From assembly GCA_945901965.1 (NCBI GenBank), contig CAMDMN010000135.1, positions 1 through 6,222 on the forward strand: a stretch of DNA of 6,222 nucleotides. Reading direction: 5' to 3'. The number at the start of each line of letters is the position of its first letter. Position 1 is the stretch's first letter. Positions 1 to 4,433 of the stretch are shown piece by piece. Source of the DNA: Legionella genomosp. 1 (GTDB lineage Bacteria; Pseudomonadota; Gammaproteobacteria; Legionellales; Legionellaceae). Both the position numbers and the translations under genes were made by a program. The notes beneath the pieces were generated by a model. It made no database searches and was not told the origin of the DNA. It saw nothing but the letters and a program-made list of their open reading frames with translations.

Positions 1-19
1 CTGCGGTTCGCAATGACGG
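1..19 (-). repeat. Possible edge of a dispersed short repeat
   Basis: Read on the minus strand, these bases contain CGTCATTGCGAACCGCAG. This resembles the CGTCATTGCGA-type ends of short dispersed repeats that I recall from many Rickettsiales and other intracellular proteobacterial genomes. Only one edge is visible because the window starts here. The resemblance is from memory and no second copy lies in the window, so this is a tentative call. Confidence 0.3.
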
Positions 20-30
20 ACTATAGTGTG

Positions 31-103
31 TAGCCTGGTTGCTTGCAACCGGGGTTCCAATTAGCTCTAATAATGGAAATCCTGGTTGCAAGCAACCAGG
101 CTA
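31..103. repeat. REP/BIME-like inverted repeat (long hairpin)
   Basis: Bases 31-50 and 84-103 are exact reverse complements (20 of 20). Pairing can continue inward with G-U pairs and one bulge through about 51-59 and 74-83, leaving a loop of roughly 14 bases. Each arm is also a small palindrome. The right arm is CCTGGTTGC-AA-GCAACCAGG (81-100), a perfect 9-bp stem. The left arm is GGTTGC-TT-GCAACC (37-50), with weaker outer pairs. Two REP-like palindromes in head-to-head orientation are the layout of a BIME-type element or a small MITE. It lies 55 bases past the pabB stop, so the transcript hairpin could protect or end the mRNA, but no U-run follows on either strand. Mobility and copy number cannot be judged here. 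Confidence 0.8.
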
Positions 104-157
104 CTTACCCACCTGACCTATTACATGACGAACTATATTACGTTTTATAGAGCCTCT

Positions 158-1483
158 CTAATTCCCTTCCAAAACTTTAATAATCGCTGCTAATTTAATA
201 TAACACTCGTTATATTCATCTTCCCAATTTGAATCTATAACAATACCGCCTCCTGCTGACAAATATAACGTATCCTCTTTGGCTATAATTGTTCTAATTG
301 CTATATTACTATCAAATCTTCCATGAGCGGAAAAATATCCAATAGAGCCGCAATATACACCACGTGCATATGGTTCTTGCTCATTGATAATTCGCATAGC
401 TTCAAGTTTCGGTGCTCCTGTAATTGAGCCCCCTGGAAATGTTGCTTTTAAAACATCTACTGCGGTAAAACCCTCAGGGCATAGGGCTTCGATATTACTT
501 ACTAGATGATGTACCGCGGTAAAGCTTTGAACTTCACATAAAGATTTAACTTTAACCGTTCCTTTTTTTGCAAACTTACCTAAATCATTACGTAATAAAT
601 CAACAATCATAATATTTTCAGCATGGTTTTTAGAACTCGTAAGCAATATAGATTTTAATTTTTTATCAATAATAGGATCGACTGATCGCTTAATCGTACC
701 TTTAATAGGTGATGTTTCAACCAGTCCGTTATTTATAGTTATAAATTTTTCAGGTGAAAAACTAAGCACATCACCATCATCATTACGCATAAAAGCAGAA
801 TATGGTACAGGGTTGGATTTTCTAATACGCTTATATATTTCAAATGGACAGCCTTTATATTTTGTATAAAAAGGCTGTGTATAATTAACTTGATAAGCCC
901 TCCCCGCTACTAAATCTTTATGAATAGCTTCAAATGATTGTTGATAACTACTTTTTGTAATAATCGGGGTAAAATTATCTTGCAAGATGAAGCTTTGATA
1001 TGATTTTGAACTTTTTTTCCAACAACTAATAACTTCATTAATAATTAATTTAGTATCTAATTGTCTATTTGCGGCAACCAAACTTACAGATTTCAAGTGA
1101 TGATCGGCAATTATTGCCCAATCATAAAATTTAATATCAACAATAGGTAAATCATTATAAGGATGAACTTTTGCATTAATACCTGCCAAAATTTCAGCAA
1201 AATCATAAGCAAAATAGCCAATTGCTCCACCTTGAAAAGGTAAATCACACAAAGAATTTTGATTAGGTAGCATTTCGTTTAATTTATCAAAAGTTGATTT
1301 TATATTTAGATCATTACGTAAAATTTTAAGATAATCATAAGGATAAGCTGAAACAATATCATAACGGCCACGCTCTTTATCACTACTTTCTAGTAATACA
1401 AACCCTGGAAGATGACTAAGAGCGTAATAATTTGCAATTAAGTCAGTTGAATATGCAAGTGGAGTAATGATTAAATTACCCAT
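158..1483 (-). CDS. pabB: Aminodeoxychorismate synthase component I (PabB)
   Basis: A cytosolic chorismate-using enzyme of 441 residues, close to the 453 of E. coli PabB. With glutamine amidotransferase PabA it turns chorismate and ammonia into 4-amino-4-deoxychorismate, the precursor of p-aminobenzoate and folate. The N-terminal part aligns with PabB (SHLPGFVLLES around 23-33, RYDIVSAYP 40-48, GGAIGYFAYDF 85-95). The chorismate-binding domain shows AYQVNYTQPF (196-205), SFSPE (241-245), PIKGT (259-263), ENIMIVDLLRND (289-300), PGGSITGAPK (350-359) and GGGIVIDSNWEDEYNE (411-426). Lys261 in PIKGT is the PabB-type nucleophile position; TrpE has alanine there, which argues against anthranilate synthase. 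The ATG start fits the family N-terminus. It lies 3 bases after the stop of the upstream outer-membrane gene. The nearest GGGA (1498-1501) is 14 bases away, so translational coupling is likely. pabA and pabC are not in the window. Confidence 0.92.
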   Translation of the reverse strand: MGNLIITPLAYSTDLIANYYALSHLPGFVLLESSDKERGRYDIVSAYPYDYLKILRNDLNIKSTFDKLNEMLPNQNSLCDLPFQGGAIGYFAYDFAEILAGINAKVHPYNDLPIVDIKFYDWAIIADHHLKSVSLVAANRQLDTKLIINEVISCWKKSSKSYQSFILQDNFTPIITKSSYQQSFEAIHKDLVAGRAYQVNYTQPFYTKYKGCPFEIYKRIRKSNPVPYSAFMRNDDGDVLSFSPEKFITINNGLVETSPIKGTIKRSVDPIIDKKLKSILLTSSKNHAENIMIVDLLRNDLGKFAKKGTVKVKSLCEVQSFTAVHHLVSNIEALCPEGFTAVDVLKATFPGGSITGAPKLEAMRIINEQEPYARGVYCGSIGYFSAHGRFDSNIAIRTIIAKEDTLYLSAGGGIVIDSNWEDEYNECYIKLAAIIKVLEGN

Positions 1484-1486
1484 AGT

Positions 1487-2443
1487 CTAAAATACAATCC
1501 CAAGTTTTATACCAAATAGACTACTAACATTTGTTAATTGCCCTAAAGAATAAGGTGCGGCTCGCGCAGCATGATTAGGATGAGGTATTAAAGTAACATA
1601 TTGAATATAAGGAGTTAAATTTAAGGTTTTAATTATTTTAAATGGCCCACCAAATTCAACAACCGACTGAATAATATTAATTCTTGGATTATCATTGGTT
1701 GTATAAATTCCATCACCAGTTAACTTACTTAATTGATACCCTGCTGAATATTGAGCATAAACTGCAAAATTGTCTGTAACACGTCTTGATAATTTTCCGC
1801 CTAATAATGCTGCGTAATTCATTGAGGTAATTTTATTACCAAACGTATCCCTATAAGCTTCAACCATATTCTTTAAAGCTTGGATACGGATGAAAGGTAA
1901 AAAACTAAACTTGGTACTAATCGCAAAGTTATACCCTAACAATAAGGCACCACCATATCCTAGTGGAGGATTTTGATTGCTGTTTGGAATTTCATTTGGT
2001 GCATTTTTAAAAATATAATTATATGCGCCATATGCTCGTAATTCATAAAACACTTGATTTGTAAGTAGTTGATTTACAAATATATATACTGCGGATAAAT
2101 TTAGTCTTGATTCATAAGCAGGTCCTGCCTGATTAATTGGTTTTAAATTAGACGCATCTAAATTTTTAGCTTTATTTTTAAAAAAACTATTACCAATATC
2201 TGTCTCAGAGCTAGTTTCTCCTTTAGTTTTATTAGTTTTATTAGATTTTTTAAGCTTTTTTTCATCCTTGGTTTTATTATTAGTTTTATCAGTAACGTTG
2301 TCATTATTTTTAAAGAAACTATTTCCTATGTCATCTATTTTATTATCTGCATATAATGGATTATTGATAATAATAAAAAAAAATGAAAAAAATAAAGATT
2401 TTTTGAATGATAAGCTTAAATTTTTATTTAAATAATTCAACAT
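1487..2443 (-). CDS. Predicted outer-membrane beta-barrel protein, unknown role
   Basis: A 318-residue protein I cannot assign to a named family. It begins with a lysine-containing N-region and a strongly hydrophobic stretch (about 15-28, LFFSFFFIII), ending in a likely signal peptidase I site after LYA (residue 32). Residues 33-105 form a low-complexity linker rich in Lys, Asn and Thr, and it carries the near-identical peptides DDIGNSFFKN (37-46) and TDIGNSFFKN (81-90). From about 110 to the end, alternating polar and hydrophobic stretches rich in Tyr, Gly and Asn look like transmembrane beta strands, and the protein ends in Phe, as usual for BAM substrates. A barrel of about eight or more strands is plausible. 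The ATG is preceded by AGGGA at 6 bases spacing. It is the first gene of a two-gene unit with pabB. Porin, adhesin or other surface antigen are all possible. Confidence 0.8.
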   Translation of the reverse strand: MLNYLNKNLSLSFKKSLFFSFFFIIINNPLYADNKIDDIGNSFFKNNDNVTDKTNNKTKDEKKLKKSNKTNKTKGETSSETDIGNSFFKNKAKNLDASNLKPINQAGPAYESRLNLSAVYIFVNQLLTNQVFYELRAYGAYNYIFKNAPNEIPNSNQNPPLGYGGALLLGYNFAISTKFSFLPFIRIQALKNMVEAYRDTFGNKITSMNYAALLGGKLSRRVTDNFAVYAQYSAGYQLSKLTGDGIYTTNDNPRINIIQSVVEFGGPFKIIKTLNLTPYIQYVTLIPHPNHAARAAPYSLGQLTNVSSLFGIKLGIVF

Positions 2444-2449
2444 AGATAT

Positions 2450-2454
2450 TCCCT
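2450..2454 (-). promoter_or_regulatory. Ribosome binding site of the outer-membrane gene
   Basis: AGGGA on the minus strand lies 6 bases before the ATG at 2441-2443. This supports the chosen start, which is also the one that gives a proper signal peptide. Confidence 0.65.
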
Positions 2455-2503
2455 ATAATCCCAGATATTGCCAACATATTGATATGAATGGGAAAATGAT
2501 TTT

Positions 2504-2534
2504 ATTCTATGTATGTCTTAAGGTACAGTGACAA
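2504..2534 (-). promoter_or_regulatory. Possible sigma70-type promoter for the outer-membrane gene and pabB
   Basis: On the minus strand TTGTCA (2529-2534, 5 of 6 to consensus) is followed after 19 bases by TAGAAT (2504-2509, 5 of 6). The spacing is longer than the ideal 17, so the call is weak. Transcription would start around 2497 and give a leader of about 50 bases. The -35 box overlaps the candidate -35 of the divergent plus-strand gene. Confidence 0.35.
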
Positions 2535-2556
2535 TTTTATATATATAAATTATTTT
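2528..2556 (+). promoter_or_regulatory. Possible sigma70-type promoter for the ETF-QO gene
   Basis: GTGACA (2528-2533, 5 of 6 to TTGACA) is followed after 17 bases by TATTTT (2551-2556, 4 of 6 to TATAAT). The region is so AT-rich that other -10 boxes are possible within 2538-2556, so the exact box is uncertain. The leader would be about 20 bases. Confidence 0.35.
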
Positions 2557-2572
2557 TAAGTATACGTATTTT

Positions 2573-2577
2573 GGGAG
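2573..2577 (+). promoter_or_regulatory. Ribosome binding site of the ETF-QO gene
   Basis: GGGAG lies 6 bases before the ATG at 2584. This favours that start over the in-frame ATG at 2599 (Met6), although the family-conserved sequence begins only at EYDVIIIGAG just after Met6. Confidence 0.7.
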
Positions 2578-2583
2578 TAAATA

Positions 2584-4200
2584 ATGACTAATGAAATAAT
2601 GGAATATGATGTAATAATTATAGGAGCAGGTCCTGCTGGATTATCAGCGGCTATTAAACTTAAACAACAAAATAAAGATATTAGAGTATGTATATTAGAA
2701 AAGGGCTCAACTGTTGGCGCACATATTTTATCAGGTGCAGTCCTTGAACCACGAAGTCTTATGGAGCTACTTCCAGATAATTGGCAAGAAGCACCACTTG
2801 ACACCAAAGTATCTAAAGATAAATTTTATTTGCTAACAAGCAAACATGAAATTTTGCTACCAACTCCAAAGCCTATGCAAAATAAAGGTAATTATATTAT
2901 AAGTTTAGGCGAGCTTTGCCAATTTTTAGCTACAAAAGCTATAGAATTAGGCTGTGAAATATATCCAGGATTTGCAGCAACTGAAATTTTGTATAATAAC
3001 GAAGGTGCTGTTATCGGTGTTAAAACCAATGATTTAGGCATAGATAAAAATGGCAATAAAACTCCGAATTTTCAACCAGGAATGCATTTACATGCTCAGC
3101 AAACAATGTTTGCAGAGGGATGCCGAGGTGAACTTAGTCAAATTTTAATGGAGCGCTTTAATTTAAGAGATAACATACAACCACAAACTTATGGATTAGG
3201 AATTAAAGAAATTTGGCAAATTAATAAAGCTAAACATCAACAAGGTGAAGTAATTCACACTATTGGTTGGCCATTAGATCAAAAAACATATGGCGGATCA
3301 TTTGTTTATCATTTATCTAATAATCGCATTGCCATTGGTTTTGTTGTAGGTCTTGATTATAAAAACACTTATCTTAGCCCTTTTGAAGAATTTCAACGCT
3401 TTAAGACCCATCCACTAATAAGAAATTTATTAGAAGGTGGCGAAAGAATAGCTTATGGCGCACGCGCTCTTAATGAAGGAGGTTTTCAATCACAACCTAA
3501 GCTTACCTTTCCTGGTGGGCTTCTTATAGGAGATGCTGCGGGGTTTTTAAATGTTCCTAAAATCAAAGGTATTCATACAGCCATGCAATCAGGAATGATA
3601 GCAGCAAAGGCCTGTATTAAAGCGATATCAAATGAAACAAAAGTACCTTTTGAGTTAAACTCTTACGCAGAGAAGATAAAAAATTCATGGGTTATGGATG
3701 AATTATATAAAGTCAGAAATATTAGACCTGGGTTTCGCTATGGCTTATTTGTAGGTCTTTTAAATGCAGCGTTTGAAACATATATAAGCTTTGGCAAATC
3801 CCCTTGGACATTATCTAATGTTGCTGATTATAAAGAGTTAGACTTAGCTAAAAATTGCAAAAAAATTAATTATCCAAAGCCTGATAATATCTTAACTTTT
3901 GACAGGTTATCATCAGTATATTTAACCAATACTTTTCATGATGAAAATCAACCATGCCATTTAAAATTACTCGATAAATCTTTAGCTATTGATGTAAATT
4001 ATAAGCTTTATGCATCGCCAGAAATTCGCTACTGCCCTGCAGCTGTATATGAAATAATTGAAGAAGAAAAGGGTCCAAGATTTCAAATTAACGCACAAAA
4101 TTGCATTCACTGTAAAACCTGTGACATTAAAGATCCAAGACAAAATATCAAATGGGAAGCACCAGTGGGCGGCGGTGGTCCTAATTATATTAATATGTAA
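2584..4200 (+). CDS. Electron transfer flavoprotein-ubiquinone oxidoreductase (ETF-QO)
   Basis: A 538-residue, complete protein of the ETF-QO (ETFDH) family. It takes electrons from reduced ETF, fed by acyl-CoA and other dehydrogenases, and passes them to ubiquinone at the inner face of the cytoplasmic membrane. Visible signatures are the Rossmann FAD motif IIGAGPAGL (12-20), FAEGCRG (176-182), the quinone-region sequence YGARALNEGGFQSQPKLTFPGG (291-312) and the second FAD-contact block GDAAGFLNVPKIKGIHTAMQSGMIAA (316-341). The C-terminal 4Fe-4S domain has Cys484 (YCPAAVYE) and CIHCKTC (Cys507, Cys510, Cys513), followed by the closing GGGGPNY block typical of the family. All four cluster ligands are present. 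There is no targeting peptide, which accounts for most of the length difference from the eukaryotic precursor. The gene stands alone between a divergent operon and a tRNA; the ETF subunits are not in the window. Confidence 0.96.
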   Translation: MTNEIMEYDVIIIGAGPAGLSAAIKLKQQNKDIRVCILEKGSTVGAHILSGAVLEPRSLMELLPDNWQEAPLDTKVSKDKFYLLTSKHEILLPTPKPMQNKGNYIISLGELCQFLATKAIELGCEIYPGFAATEILYNNEGAVIGVKTNDLGIDKNGNKTPNFQPGMHLHAQQTMFAEGCRGELSQILMERFNLRDNIQPQTYGLGIKEIWQINKAKHQQGEVIHTIGWPLDQKTYGGSFVYHLSNNRIAIGFVVGLDYKNTYLSPFEEFQRFKTHPLIRNLLEGGERIAYGARALNEGGFQSQPKLTFPGGLLIGDAAGFLNVPKIKGIHTAMQSGMIAAKACIKAISNETKVPFELNSYAEKIKNSWVMDELYKVRNIRPGFRYGLFVGLLNAAFETYISFGKSPWTLSNVADYKELDLAKNCKKINYPKPDNILTFDRLSSVYLTNTFHDENQPCHLKLLDKSLAIDVNYKLYASPEIRYCPAAVYEIIEEEKGPRFQINAQNCIHCKTCDIKDPRQNIKWEAPVGGGGPNYINM

Positions 4201-4204
4201 ATGT

Positions 4205-4233
4205 TTGTGATTTTTCCCTAATCTAGGTAAACT
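4205..4233 (+). promoter_or_regulatory. Possible tRNA promoter
   Basis: TTGTGA (4205-4210) and TAAACT (4228-4233), each 4 of 6 to consensus, are exactly 17 bases apart. They end 12 bases before the tRNA 5' end, a suitable distance. It begins just past the ETF-QO stop, and no terminator hairpin is visible between the two genes, so readthrough from ETF-QO is an alternative. Confidence 0.4.
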
Positions 4234-4245
4234 CCACAACTAATT

Positions 4246-4322
4246 GTCCCAGTGGCGCAGCTGGATAGCGCGGCCCCCTCCTAAGGGGCAGGTCGCAGGT
4301 TCAAATCCTGCCTGGGACACCA
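4246..4322 (+). tRNA. tRNA-Arg (anticodon CCU)
   Basis: A complete 77-base tRNA with a perfect 7-bp acceptor stem (4246-4252 with 4312-4318), D stem GCGC/GCGC (4255-4258 with 4268-4271), anticodon stem GCCCC/GGGGC (4273-4277 with 4285-4289), loop CTCCTAA, and T stem GCAGG/CCTGC around loop TTCAAAT (4300-4306). The anticodon is CCT at 4280-4282, which reads AGG. The D-loop carries A after GG (4265), matching the A20 arginine identity base. The discriminator is A4319 and the CCA end (4320-4322) is encoded. The 3' half of tRNA genes, including Arg(CCU), is a frequent integration site for tyrosine recombinases. Base composition changes just downstream, which fits an island joined here. Confidence 0.97.
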
Positions 4323-4379
4323 ATATAATCATACGCTTACGGATTTATTTTCTTACAATTTCAAGTGGTTTATTTTTCG

Positions 4380-4433
4380 GGGATAACCACAGGGATAACC
4401 AATCCGGTTATGGTGCAGTAAATTACGGGTTAT
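4380..4433. repeat. Cluster of four phased GGTTAT/ATAACC hexamers
   Basis: ATAACC occurs at 4383-4388 and 4395-4400, both inside the longer direct repeat GGGATAACC (4380-4388 and 4392-4400). Its reverse complement GGTTAT occurs at 4406-4411 and 4428-4433. Start-to-start steps are 12, 11 and 22 bases, close to one, one and two helical turns. The middle two copies form a 6-bp inverted repeat around AATCC. The cluster lies about 60 bases past the tRNA, and its last copy overlaps the helicase 3' end. It could be a set of protein-binding sites, such as integrase arm or excisionase sites at an island edge. The pattern is seen; the role is inferred. Confidence 0.5.

Noticed and set aside
31..103. 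Rho-independent terminator for pabB
   Set aside because: The hairpin is strong, but no T-run follows on the minus strand (the bases beyond 31 are mixed) or on the plus strand. The nested palindromes fit a repeat element better.
158..1483. Anthranilate synthase component I (trpE)
   Set aside because: PIKGT with lysine and the PabB-like N-terminus (SHLP...RYDIV) favour PabB; TrpE has alanine at that position.
2556..2807. Minus-strand 83-residue frame
   Set aside because: It is antisense to the conserved FAD-binding start of ETF-QO and is an artefact of that strongly supported gene.
3982..4239. Minus-strand 85-residue frame
   Set aside because: It lies antisense to the 4Fe-4S domain of ETF-QO; its cysteine and tryptophan content comes from the reverse of that domain.
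4380..4400. DnaA boxes or a replication origin
   Set aside because: ATAACCACA shares 7 of 9 bases with the TTATCCACA box, but the repeated unit is GGGATAACC, which is not a DnaA box. No iteron set or origin gene is nearby.
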